From: Sphingomonas alpina | GTDB lineage: Bacteria > Pseudomonadota > Alphaproteobacteria > Sphingomonadales > Sphingomonadaceae | DNA: 64,000 bases | Direction of reading: 5' to 3' | Assembly: GCF_014490665.1 (NCBI RefSeq) | Contig: NZ_CP061038.1 | Coordinates: 248,001-312,000 of the forward strand | Shown: piece after piece, positions 55,017 through 63,051 of the stretch | Layout of the letters: the number at the start of each line of letters is the position of its first letter | Numbering within the stretch: position 1 is the stretch's first letter | The notes under the pieces: generated by a model | What the model saw: the letters and a program-made list of their open reading frames with translations, nothing else | What the model was told of the DNA's origin: nothing | The model's database searches: none | Made by a program: the position numbers and the translations under genes

Positions 55017-56945
55017 ATGCGCGACATGGCCAGGATCCTTGCCCTTGGGGTCGCCTCGCTTGCCGACCCGGCCTTGGCCCAGCGCACCGAGGACAATGCG
55101 GTAACCGCGGCCGAGGACGCATTCGGCACTTCGATCGGCAATGAAAGCATTGGTCTTTACGGCCCCGGCCAGGTGCGCGGCTTCTCTCCAGTCACGGCCG
55201 GCAATGTGCGGATCGAGGGCATCTATATCGACCGCCAGGGGACGATCGCGCAGCGCCTGGTATCCGGATCGACCATCCGAGTCGGGCTTTCGGCGCAGGG
55301 CTATCTCTTTCCCGCGCCGACCGGGATCGTCGATTACCGGCTGCGTGATGTCGGGGATCGGCCGATCGTCAGCGTCGTCGCCGGCAGCTTCGCTTATGGT
55401 GCGCCGACCCTGGAGGTCGATGCGCAGATTCCGATCGACGGAGCTCGGCTTGGCCTGGCCGCCGGTGCATCCTGGGCGCATGAGGAATATTATGACGGGT
55501 CGGACGCACGTTATTCGCGTTTCGCCGTGATCCCGCGCTGGCGGCCGGGCAGGGATATCGAAATCATCCCGTTCTGGTCGATGACGATCGGCAAGGATGA
55601 GCAAGTCGCGCCGACGATCATCACCGCCGGCGCGCATGCGCCGCCGCCGATCGCACGGCGGCGTTATTTCGGTCAGTCATGGGCGGCCAAGGATAGCTAC
55701 AGCGTCAATAGCGGGATGATCGCCAAGGCGAGAGTCGGCCGCGACTGGTCGGTCGCTGCGGGGGTGTTCCGCTCGATCTTCGTCAATGAGCGCAATTTCG
55801 CCGAACTGTTTCTCGACACCCAGCCGGACGGGCGCACCACCGAGCGCGTGATTGCCGATCCGGGTCAGCGCTACGCGTCGACCAGCGGTGAATTGCGCGT
55901 CAGCCGCAGTTTTGCCGACGGGCCGCGACTGCACATGCTTCATGCTTCGGTTCGTGCGCGCCGGCTCGACAGTCGCTATGGCGGTGCGGCCGATCCGATC
56001 GACCTTGGCGCACGGACGCTGGGAGTGGCTGTTCCCGTACCCGAACCCGCCGCGTTCGTCTTTGGCGAGCGCACGCATGATCGGGTGCGCCAGACCACCA
56101 TCGGCATTGCCTATGAGGGACGGTGGAAAGGCGTCGGCGAACTGAGTCTTGGCGTGCAGCGCGCGGATTATCGCAAGGGGGTCGACTTGCCGCGCGGATT
56201 GCCGCGCACCGAGACGCGCGACCGGCCCTGGCTGTTCAACGGTGCGCTGGCCGCTCATCTCTCGGACGACCTTGCGCTCTATGCCGGCTATACCCGGGGC
56301 CTGGAAGAAAGCGGGCTGGCCCCGAACAATGCCGCCAACCGCAATGAAGCACTGCCCGCAATCCGCACCCGCCAGGCCGATGCCGGCATTCGCTGGGCGG
56401 TGACGCGGAGGATGAAATTCGTGGCCGGCCTGTTCGACGTCAGCAAGCCTTATTTCAACACCGACGAACGCAACGTCTATGCCGCGCTCGGCACCGTGCG
56501 GCATCGCGGCGTCGAGCTGAGCCTGTCAGGCAATCCGACCGATCGCCTGAGCCTGGTCGCCGGCGCGGTCCTGATGCGCCCCCGCGTCACTGGCGAAGCG
56601 GTCGAGCAGGGACGAGTGGGGAAGCTTCCGCTCGGCCAGTCCGCCCGCATCCTGCGCGCCAATGCCGATTATCGTCCCGCTTTTCTTGCCGGCCTCTCGG
56701 TCGACATCGCGCTGTCTCATTACGGAAAACGCGCGGCGTCGCGCGACAACCTGATTTCGGTCGATGCCTATTCCCTGATCGATATCGGCGCGCGCTACCG
56801 GTTCAAGCTTGGCAAGTCTCCCGCGGTCTTCCGGGTGCAGATGGCCAATGTCACGGACAGCTTCGCGTGGACCATCCTGGGCAGCAACAGCTACGGCCTG
56901 ATGGACAAAAGGCGGGTCAGCGCCTTTCTGGCAGTGGATTTCTGA
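55017..56945 (+). CDS. TonB-dependent receptor with atypical short N-terminus
   Basis: 642 residues. A short signal peptide (MARILALGVASLADPALAQ) is followed at once by plug sequence (SIGLYGPGQVRGFSPVTAGN, VRIEGIYIDRQGTIAQRLVS) without an obvious TonB box or the usual VEVLRGP motif. The barrel (LSDDLALYAGYTRGLEESG, VTRRMKFVAGLFDVSKPYF, LIDIGARYRFKLG) ends FLAVDF. Two bases after the second permease, so it is the last gene of the TBDT-ABC-permease-permease-TBDT operon. The incomplete plug start is unusual for an active receptor. Confidence 0.85.
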   Translation: MRDMARILALGVASLADPALAQRTEDNAVTAAEDAFGTSIGNESIGLYGPGQVRGFSPVTAGNVRIEGIYIDRQGTIAQRLVSGSTIRVGLSAQGYLFPAPTGIVDYRLRDVGDRPIVSVVAGSFAYGAPTLEVDAQIPIDGARLGLAAGASWAHEEYYDGSDARYSRFAVIPRWRPGRDIEIIPFWSMTIGKDEQVAPTIITAGAHAPPPIARRRYFGQSWAAKDSYSVNSGMIAKARVGRDWSVAAGVFRSIFVNERNFAELFLDTQPDGRTTERVIADPGQRYASTSGELRVSRSFADGPRLHMLHASVRARRLDSRYGGAADPIDLGARTLGVAVPVPEPAAFVFGERTHDRVRQTTIGIAYEGRWKGVGELSLGVQRADYRKGVDLPRGLPRTETRDRPWLFNGALAAHLSDDLALYAGYTRGLEESGLAPNNAANRNEALPAIRTRQADAGIRWAVTRRMKFVAGLFDVSKPYFNTDERNVYAALGTVRHRGVELSLSGNPTDRLSLVAGAVLMRPRVTGEAVEQGRVGKLPLGQSARILRANADYRPAFLAGLSVDIALSHYGKRAASRDNLISVDAYSLIDIGARYRFKLGKSPAVFRVQMANVTDSFAWTILGSNSYGLMDKRRVSAFLAVDF

Positions 56946-56970
56946 GACCCGTCACGCGCGAGCGGCGCGA

Positions 56971-57885
56971 TCAATCGACCCAATCCAGCCCCATGTCGCG
57001 ATAGACCTCGCGCTCTTCGTCCCAGCCCGGCTTCACTTTCACATGCAAATAGAGATGCACCGGGCGGCCCATGATCGCGGCGAGTTCGGTGCGCGACCGC
57101 GCGCCGATTTCCTTGATCCGCGATCCACCCTTGCCGAGAATGATCGCGCGCTGCGTCGGGCGCTCGACCAGGATCTGCTGGTGAATCTCGACCGATCCGT
57201 CCTCGCGCTCCTTATACTGTTCGGTCTCGACAGCGCTGGCATAGGGGAGCTCGGCGTGAAGCTGGAGGTAGAGCTGCTCGCGCGTGACTTCGGACGCCAG
57301 GCTCCGCTCGGTCGCGTCGGACACCTGGTCCTCGGGGAAATGCCATGGTCCCTCGGGCATCGCTTTCGCCAGATGCGCCTTCAGTTCGACCAGGCCGTCG
57401 CCGGTCGTTGCGCTGACGAAGAAAGTCTCTGCGAAATCGACTTGCGCGTTGAGCTTCTCGGCATGGAGCAGCAGCTTGGCCTTGTCGGCGAGGTCGACCT
57501 TGTTGAGGATCAGATATTTGGGCTCGCTGCGGTCCTTGATCGACTCGGCGATGTCGGTGACCTTCGCGCCCAGCCCGCCCTTGGCGTCGACCACCAGCGC
57601 GAGCACATCGGCGCCTTCGGTCCCGCCCCAGGCGGCGGAGACCATTGCGCGATCAAGCCGGCGCTTGGGTTCGAAGATGCCGGGCGTGTCGACCAGCAGC
57701 AGCTGAGTCTCGCCCTCGATCGCGACGCCCATCAGCCGGGTGCGCGTGGTCTGCGCCTTGGGGCTGACGATCGCGACCTTCTGCCCGACCAGCGCATTGA
57801 CCAGGGTGGACTTGCCTGCGTTCGGTGCGCCGACGATGGCGACGAGGCCGCATTTTTGGCCGAGTATTTGGTTTGATTCAGTCAT
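56971..57885 (-). CDS. era: GTPase Era
   Basis: 304 residues from the ATG at 57885. G1 GAPNAGKSTLVN, G3 DTPGIFEPKRRLD, G4 NKVD and a C-terminal KH domain (ILVERPTQRAIILGKGGSRIKEIG). Binds 16S rRNA in 30S assembly. In alphaproteobacteria era normally follows rnc closely; here a 462-bp insert with a GIY-YIG gene and REP-like arms separates them, and the GIY-YIG stop overlaps the era start region. Confidence 0.95.
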   Translation of the reverse strand: MTESNQILGQKCGLVAIVGAPNAGKSTLVNALVGQKVAIVSPKAQTTRTRLMGVAIEGETQLLLVDTPGIFEPKRRLDRAMVSAAWGGTEGADVLALVVDAKGGLGAKVTDIAESIKDRSEPKYLILNKVDLADKAKLLLHAEKLNAQVDFAETFFVSATTGDGLVELKAHLAKAMPEGPWHFPEDQVSDATERSLASEVTREQLYLQLHAELPYASAVETEQYKEREDGSVEIHQQILVERPTQRAIILGKGGSRIKEIGARSRTELAAIMGRPVHLYLHVKVKPGWDEEREVYRDMGLDWVD

Positions 57886-58255
57886 GCTCGCCGGGTTGGC
57901 GCATGGCTGGGGTTTGGACAAGAGCTGTATTGGGCACATCCCCATCCTCCGCTCGCCCTGAGCCTGTCGAAGGGCCGCTCTTCCCCTTCGCTAGCCTTGA
58001 GATCAGCGACCAGTCACCGCGGATCAGTGCCAGTTTCTTGGCTCTGGTCCATCCTTTTATACGGCGCTCCGCCTCCAGCGCTTCGATCCGCGATGGAAAT
58101 TGCTGGCTCCAAACCAAGGTGGCGGGCGCGTAGGTGCGGGTGAAGCCGGAAATGGCGCCACTCTGGTGCTGGTTGATACGATGTTCGAGATTGTCGGTAT
58201 GGCCGACATAGAATGTCCCGCCGCGACAATGGAGCATGTAAGCCCAGAACGTCAT
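57878..58255 (-). CDS. GIY-YIG nuclease-domain protein bracketed by REP-like arms
   Basis: 125 residues. The GIY-YIG core (AYMLHCRGGTFYVGHTDNLE, RINQHQSG, Arg in the helix, Glu in EALEAERRIKGW) occupies ~4-80, like small UvrC-N/YhbQ-type proteins. Residues ~91-103 (KSGPSTGSGRAED) are encoded by the left REP-like arm, and the last ~20 residues run through the era leader, so the natural C-terminus is probably about residue 90. A matching arm lies 13 bp upstream of its start. Possible role in spreading or processing the REP element. Confidence 0.85.
   Translation of the reverse strand: MTFWAYMLHCRGGTFYVGHTDNLEHRINQHQSGAISGFTRTYAPATLVWSQQFPSRIEALEAERRIKGWTRAKKLALIRGDWSLISRLAKGKSGPSTGSGRAEDGDVPNTALVQTPAMRQPGEHD
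57949..57986 (-). repeat. REP-like arm, left of GIY-YIG gene
   Basis: Contains CCCTGAGCCTGTCGAAGGGC. As an inverted copy it matches 58269-58306 in about 30 of 38 positions and also matches the left arm at 61494. It lies inside the 3' end of the GIY-YIG frame. Confidence 0.85.
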
Positions 58256-58268
58256 TGATTGAGCTTAG

Positions 58269-58306
58269 AAGGAAGAGCGGTGCTTCGACAAGCTCAGCAC
58301 GAACGG
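58269..58306 (+). repeat. REP-like arm, right of GIY-YIG gene
   Basis: Contains TGCTTCGACAAGCTCAGCAC. Inverted relative to the arm at 57949-57986 and the same sequence as the right arm ending at 61580. The pair looks like one palindromic element opened by the nuclease gene. Confidence 0.85.
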
Positions 58307-58347
58307 GGAGAGGGCGGTACTCAAAGTGCAATGGCCCACTATTGCCT

Positions 58348-59025
58348 TCACCCCAGCTTCGCCAGCAACGCCGCCGCCGCCGCCGTCTCCGCTTCCTGCT
58401 TCGAACTCCCCTCGGCCGTCGCTTCCGCCAGCGTCCCGATCGAGGCCTTCACGGTGAAGCGTGGCGCATGGTGCGGGCCGGACCGGTCGACCACTTCATA
58501 GGCCGGGGTGCGGCGGTTATGCGCCGCTGCCCATTCCTGCAGCGCGGACTTGGGGTGCTGCGGCGCCGAGCCTTGCGTCTTGACCCGCTCGCCCCAGCCG
58601 CTGCGGATCGCCGCGCGCGCCACGTCGAGACCGCCGTCGAGATAAAGTGCGCCGATCAGCGCCTCCATCACATCGCCCAGCACATTGTCGCTGTCGGTCG
58701 CGCCGTCGTCGCGTGCCTGCTTGCCGAGCTTGAGATGAGCGGCAATGCCAAGCCCGCGTGCGACATCGGCACACACCGCGCCAGTGACCAGCGCGTTGAG
58801 CCGCTTCGACAGCGCGCCCTCCGGTTCGTTCGGAAACAGGGCGAACAGCCATTCGGCCATGACCAGGCCGAGCACGCGGTCGCCGAGAAACTCCAGCCGC
58901 TCGTAATTCGCCGCGGCCTGGCTGCCATGAGTCAGGGCGCGTTCGAAGGGGGCGATGTCGGCCGGGCGATGGCCGAACGTGTTGGCGATCCAGCCCGTCA
59001 GGTCATCGCTGCGGCCGTCGTTCAA
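58348..59025 (-). CDS. rnc: Ribonuclease III
   Basis: 225 residues with a TTG start at 59025 overlapping the lepB stop. Signature NYERLEFLGDRVLGLVMAEW with catalytic acidic residues, second acidic helix DVMEALIGALYLDGG, and a C-terminal dsRNA-binding domain (PKSALQEWAAAHNRRTP, GSSKQEAETAAAAALL). Processes rRNA and structured RNAs. Confidence 0.95.
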   Translation of the reverse strand: MNDGRSDDLTGWIANTFGHRPADIAPFERALTHGSQAAANYERLEFLGDRVLGLVMAEWLFALFPNEPEGALSKRLNALVTGAVCADVARGLGIAAHLKLGKQARDDGATDSDNVLGDVMEALIGALYLDGGLDVARAAIRSGWGERVKTQGSAPQHPKSALQEWAAAHNRRTPAYEVVDRSGPHHAPRFTVKASIGTLAEATAEGSSKQEAETAAAAALLAKLG

Positions 59026-59869
59026 AAGCCTTCCCCGATGCGGCTCCACCGTGCCGCGCTGAACCAGGTCCAGGGAAGGAACCAGTTGGCCGAGCCGTCG
59101 GTCGAGAAGAAGCTGACTACTGCCTTGCCTTCGATCCGCTCCATCGGGACCATGCCCATGCCCTGGGGCGGCTCGAACCGGCTGTCGCCGCTGTCGTCGC
59201 GATTGTCGCCCATCACGAAGACATGGCCGGCCGGCACCGAATAGAGTGATGTTTCGTCGGCGACGGGCATTTCGCCGCGGTCGAGCACGAAATAGGACCG
59301 CCCGCCGGGCAGCGTTTCGCGGAAGCGCTGATAGCGGCAGATCGGCTTGCCGGCATCGACTTGCTGGAATTGCGCCGGGCACTCGGAGCCCGAATAATTG
59401 GGCGTGAGCGGTATGGTGAAGTCGGCGACGCGCTCCTTCGGGATCGCGGTGCCGTTCAGGATCACCTGGCCGCTGCGCATCTGGATCGTATCGCCGGGCA
59501 GGCCGATGACGCGCTTGATCACGTCATTGGCATGGCCGGCCGGGTCGGCCGGCCCGCGAAACACCACGACATCGCCGCGCGTCGGATCGCGCCCGAAAAT
59601 TCGCCCGGGGATCAACGGCACGCTGAACGGCAGCGAATGCCGCGAATAGCCGTAATTCCATTTCGAGATGAACAGATAGTCGCCGATATACAGGCGCGGC
59701 AGCATCGATTGCGACGGAATGCTGAACGGCGAGAAGATGAAGCTGCGGAACAGCAGCACGACCACCGCGAGTTTCAGCAGGAAGATTGCCGTATCGGCCG
59801 CCTCCGATCGGGGCTTTTTCGGCTTGAGTCCGGAGTCGCCACGACGGGCGGGGTATCGGTATCGGTCAT
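59022..59869 (-). CDS. lepB: Signal peptidase I, N-terminal frame interrupted
   Basis: Catalytic Ser in FSIPSQSMLPRL, Lys in DVIKRVIGLPGD, GDNRDDSGDSR near the C-terminus. The likely start MTDTDTPPVVATPDS (ATG at 59869) is in one frame, while KPKKPRSEAADTAIFLLKLAV and the rest lie in another, needing one extra base near 59826-59834. Without it only a GTG start at 59765 remains, which cuts into the first membrane helix. lepB is generally essential, so a sequence error is likely. First gene of lepB-rnc-(GIY-YIG)-era. Confidence 0.88.
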
Positions 59870-59986
59870 TGGCGCGGTTTGGGCATGCGCGGGCAGGGCG
59901 TCAAGCTGGCGGTTGCCTTGCGGCCATTGAGTATGGACCCTAAGCGCACCACATCGACACTGGCGACAGCAAATATTGAGGTACCC

Positions 59987-61480
59987 ATGCCCGCAGCCGA
60001 CTGGACCAAGATCGAGGCGCTTCCCGCGATTCCGCTGAAAAGCCTGTTCGCGGACGACCCGGACCGGGTGACGCGCTTCTCCGCCGACGTCGCGGGCATT
60101 CATTTCGACTGGTCGAAAACGCATCTGACGGCAGAGGCAGTGAGCGCGTTCGAAGCGCTGGCCAAGGCGCAGGGGCTGGCGGGCAAGCGCGAGGCGCTGT
60201 TCGCCGGCGAAGAGATCAACGTCACCGAAGGCCGTGCGGCCGAGCACACTGCCGAGCGCGGCGAAGGCAAGGCGGACAGCGTCGCACGGGCGCGCGCGCT
60301 CCATGCGCGGATGCGCGCGCTGATCGATGCGATCGAGGGCGAGGCGCTCGGGCCGATCCGCCATATCCTGCATGTCGGCATCGGCGGGTCTGCGCTCGGG
60401 CCGGACCTGCTGGTCGATGCGCTCGGCCGCGAGGCGGGGCGCTACGATGTCGCGATCGTGTCCAATGTCGATGGCGTCGCGCTGGAGGAGGCATTCGCCA
60501 GGTTCGATCCGGCGGCGACCCTGCTGGTCATCGCGTCGAAGACCTTCACCACCACCGAGACGATGCTCAACGCGCAAAGCGTGCTGCAATGGATGACCGA
60601 GCACGGCGTCGAGGATATTTACGGCCGTGTCGTCGCGCTGACCGCCGATCCCGACAAGGCGCTGGAATGGGGCGTCGACGAAACGCGCATCCTGCCGTTC
60701 AGCGAATCGGTCGGCGGGCGCTATTCGCTCTGGTCGTCGATCGGCTTTCCCGCAGCGCTGGCGCTCGGCTGGGATTGTTTCGAGGAATTGCTCGAAGGCG
60801 CGGCCGAGATGGACCGGCATTTCCGGCTGACCGCGCTGCACGAGAATGCGCCCGCGCTCGCCGCCTTTGCCGACCTTTATTACACGCAGGTGCGTCATGC
60901 CGAGACGCGTGCGACCTTCGCCTATGACGAACGGCTGCGGCTGCTGCCCTCCTATCTTCAGCAGCTGGAGATGGAATCGAACGGCAAGGGCGTGACCACC
61001 GACGGCAAGCCGCTTGGCCGCCCGAGTGCCGCGATCACCTGGGGCGGAGTCGGCACCGACGCGCAGCATGCCGTGTTCCAGCTGCTCCATCAGGGCACGC
61101 ATCTCGTGCCGGTCGAATTCGTCGCGGTGATCGAGGCGGGCGATACGCTGGCCGAGGATCATCACCGGCAATTGCTGCTCAACGCCTTTGCGCAGGGCGC
61201 CGCATTGATGGCGGGCAAGCAGGTCGAGGATCCGGCGCGCAGCTATTCGGGCGACCGGCCGTCCTCGACCATCCTGCTCGACGATCTCGACGCGCGCAGC
61301 CTGGGCGCGCTGATCGCCTTCTATGAGCACCGCGTGTTCGTGAATGCGATCCTGCTCGGCATCAATCCGTTCGACCAGTTCGGCGTCGAGCTGGGCAAGG
61401 AGATGGCCAAGGCGGCAATTGCCGGCGGGCAAAGCTTCGATGCTTCCACCGACGACCTGATCAAGCGGGCATTTGGCTGA
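59987..61480 (+). CDS. pgi: Glucose-6-phosphate isomerase
   Basis: 497 residues from the ATG at 59987 (GAGG leader). HVGIGGSALGPDLLVDAL, SKTFTTTETMLNAQ, WGVDETRILPFSESVGGRYSLWSS with the catalytic region, and GRPSAAITWGGVGTDAQHAVFQLLHQG with the PGI signature. Interconverts glucose-6-phosphate and fructose-6-phosphate. Divergent from lepB. Confidence 0.95.
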   Translation: MPAADWTKIEALPAIPLKSLFADDPDRVTRFSADVAGIHFDWSKTHLTAEAVSAFEALAKAQGLAGKREALFAGEEINVTEGRAAEHTAERGEGKADSVARARALHARMRALIDAIEGEALGPIRHILHVGIGGSALGPDLLVDALGREAGRYDVAIVSNVDGVALEEAFARFDPAATLLVIASKTFTTTETMLNAQSVLQWMTEHGVEDIYGRVVALTADPDKALEWGVDETRILPFSESVGGRYSLWSSIGFPAALALGWDCFEELLEGAAEMDRHFRLTALHENAPALAAFADLYYTQVRHAETRATFAYDERLRLLPSYLQQLEMESNGKGVTTDGKPLGRPSAAITWGGVGTDAQHAVFQLLHQGTHLVPVEFVAVIEAGDTLAEDHHRQLLLNAFAQGAALMAGKQVEDPARSYSGDRPSSTILLDDLDARSLGALIAFYEHRVFVNAILLGINPFDQFGVELGKEMAKAAIAGGQSFDASTDDLIKRAFG

Positions 61481-61493
61481 CCGCATATAACTT

Positions 61494-61580
61494 CCGTTCG
61501 CCCTGAGCTTGTCGAAGGGCCGTTCTTTTTCCGGAAGCGAGAGAGGAAGAACGGTGCTTCGACAAGCTCAGCACGAACGG
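61494..61580. repeat. REP-like palindrome between pgi and gor
   Basis: Left arm from 61494 (CCCTGAGCTTGTCGAAGGGC) and right arm ending 61580 (TGCTTCGACAAGCTCAGCAC) are inverted copies separated by about 15 bp. This is the intact form of the element whose arms flank the GIY-YIG gene at 57949-58306. It may also act as a transcription terminator for pgi. Confidence 0.88.
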
Positions 61581-61603
61581 TTTTCTTTTGACGAGGGTAA
61601 AGA

Positions 61604-62956
61604 ATGACCGCTCCCAAATACGACTATGACCTGTTCGTCATCGGCGCAGGCTCGGGCGGGGTGCGCGCGGCGCGCGTGTCGGCCGCGCATGGCGCCAGGG
61701 TCGCGGTGGCGGAGGAGTATCGCGTCGGCGGCACCTGCGTCATTCGCGGCTGCGTGCCCAAGAAGTTGCTGATCTACGGCGCGCATTTCGCCGAGGATCT
61801 GGCCGATGCGCGCCGCTTCGGCTGGAACGTGCCCGATTGCGACTTCGAATGGCCCGTGCTGCGCGACAATGTGCTGGAGGAGGTCGACCGGATCAACGCC
61901 GCCTATACCGCGACGCTGGAAAATCACGGCGTAGAGATCATCGCCGAACGCGCGGTCATCACCGGCCCGAACAGCGTGAAGCTCGCCGGCGGGCGAGAGG
62001 TCACCGCGAAGATCATCCTCGTTGCGACCGGCGCGACGCCGTCGGTGCCGGATTGCCCGGGGCATGAACATGGCATCACCTCGAACGAGGCGTTCCATCT
62101 CGACGCGGTGCCGAAGCGCATCCTGATCGCGGGCGCGGGCTATATCGCCAATGAATTCGCCGGCATCTTCCATCAACTCGGGGCGCACGTCATCCTGATC
62201 AACCGCACCGACGTGATTCTGCGCGGCTATGACGAATCGATCCGCGACCGCTTGCTGCAGATCTCGATGATGAAGGGGATCGAGTTCCGCTTCCATGCCG
62301 CGTTCGAGGGCATCAGCAAGGAAAAGAATGGCTGTCTGACGGTCAGCATGTCGAACCATGAACCGGTCACGGTCGATGCGGTGATGTTCGCCACCGGGCG
62401 CGATCCCAATACCAAGGGGCTCGGCCTGGACAGCGCGGGCGTCGAGACCGACGACAAGGGCGCGATCAAGGTCGATGAGGACAATCGCTCGACCTGCCCG
62501 AGCATCTATGCGGTCGGTGACGTCACCAACCGCGTGCAGCTGACCCCGGTCGCGATCCGCGAGGGCCAGGCCTTTGCCGACACGATCTTCGGCAACAAGC
62601 CGACCCGGGTCGATTATGACTGCATCCCCTCCGCGGTATTCAGCCACCCGCCCATGGCGGGCGTCGGCATGACCGAGAGCCAGGCGAAGAACAAGCTCGG
62701 CTCATGCAAGGTCTACACCTCGGACTTCCGGCCGATGAAGAATGTGCTCGCCGGCCGCAACGAACGCGCGCTCTACAAGATGGTCTGCGACAGCGAGACG
62801 GGGAAAGTGCTCGGCCTGCACATGATCGGGCCCGACGCCCCGGAAATCCTGCAGGCGGCCGCAGTTGCGGTGAAGGCGGGCCTGACCAAGGACGCTTTCG
62901 ACCAGACGGTGGCGCTGCATCCGTCGATGGCGGAGGAACTGGTGTTGATGCGGTAG
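61604..62956 (+). CDS. gor: Glutathione-disulfide reductase
   Basis: 450 residues. FAD motif LFVIGAGSGGVRAARVSA, redox disulfide GGTCVIRGCVPKKLL, NAD(P) motif RILIAGAGYIANEFAGIF, second FAD motif IYAVGDVTNRVQLTPVA and C-terminal interface ALHPSMAEELV with the active-site His. Reduces oxidised glutathione with NADPH. Confidence 0.93.
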   Translation: MTAPKYDYDLFVIGAGSGGVRAARVSAAHGARVAVAEEYRVGGTCVIRGCVPKKLLIYGAHFAEDLADARRFGWNVPDCDFEWPVLRDNVLEEVDRINAAYTATLENHGVEIIAERAVITGPNSVKLAGGREVTAKIILVATGATPSVPDCPGHEHGITSNEAFHLDAVPKRILIAGAGYIANEFAGIFHQLGAHVILINRTDVILRGYDESIRDRLLQISMMKGIEFRFHAAFEGISKEKNGCLTVSMSNHEPVTVDAVMFATGRDPNTKGLGLDSAGVETDDKGAIKVDEDNRSTCPSIYAVGDVTNRVQLTPVAIREGQAFADTIFGNKPTRVDYDCIPSAVFSHPPMAGVGMTESQAKNKLGSCKVYTSDFRPMKNVLAGRNERALYKMVCDSETGKVLGLHMIGPDAPEILQAAAVAVKAGLTKDAFDQTVALHPSMAEELVLMR

Positions 62957-62994
62957 GACAGGAGTTTCTGGCCGCGAGAATTACATCACCGGCA

Positions 62995-63038
62995 CAAAAA
63001 AGGCCGCCATCCCGGTTGGGATGGCGGCCAATTTTTTG
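62995..63038. terminator. Bidirectional rho-independent terminator
   Basis: Perfect 12-bp stem GGCCGCCATCCC (63002-63013) and GGGATGGCGGCC (63018-63029), loop GGTT, with an A-run before and a T-run after. It serves gor on the plus strand and the convergent TBDT on the minus strand. Confidence 0.93.
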
Positions 63039-63051
63039 TCCGGTCAGACGA

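Noticed and set aside
57947..58308. Possible CRISPR repeats
   Set aside because: The recurring sequence is a palindromic REP-like arm in inverted pairs, not regularly spaced direct repeats with spacers.
59774..61486. Long open frame antisense to pgi
   Set aside because: It is a GC-bias shadow; the plus strand encodes a full glucose-6-phosphate isomerase. Only its last 31 codons are of interest, because they show the interrupted lepB start.
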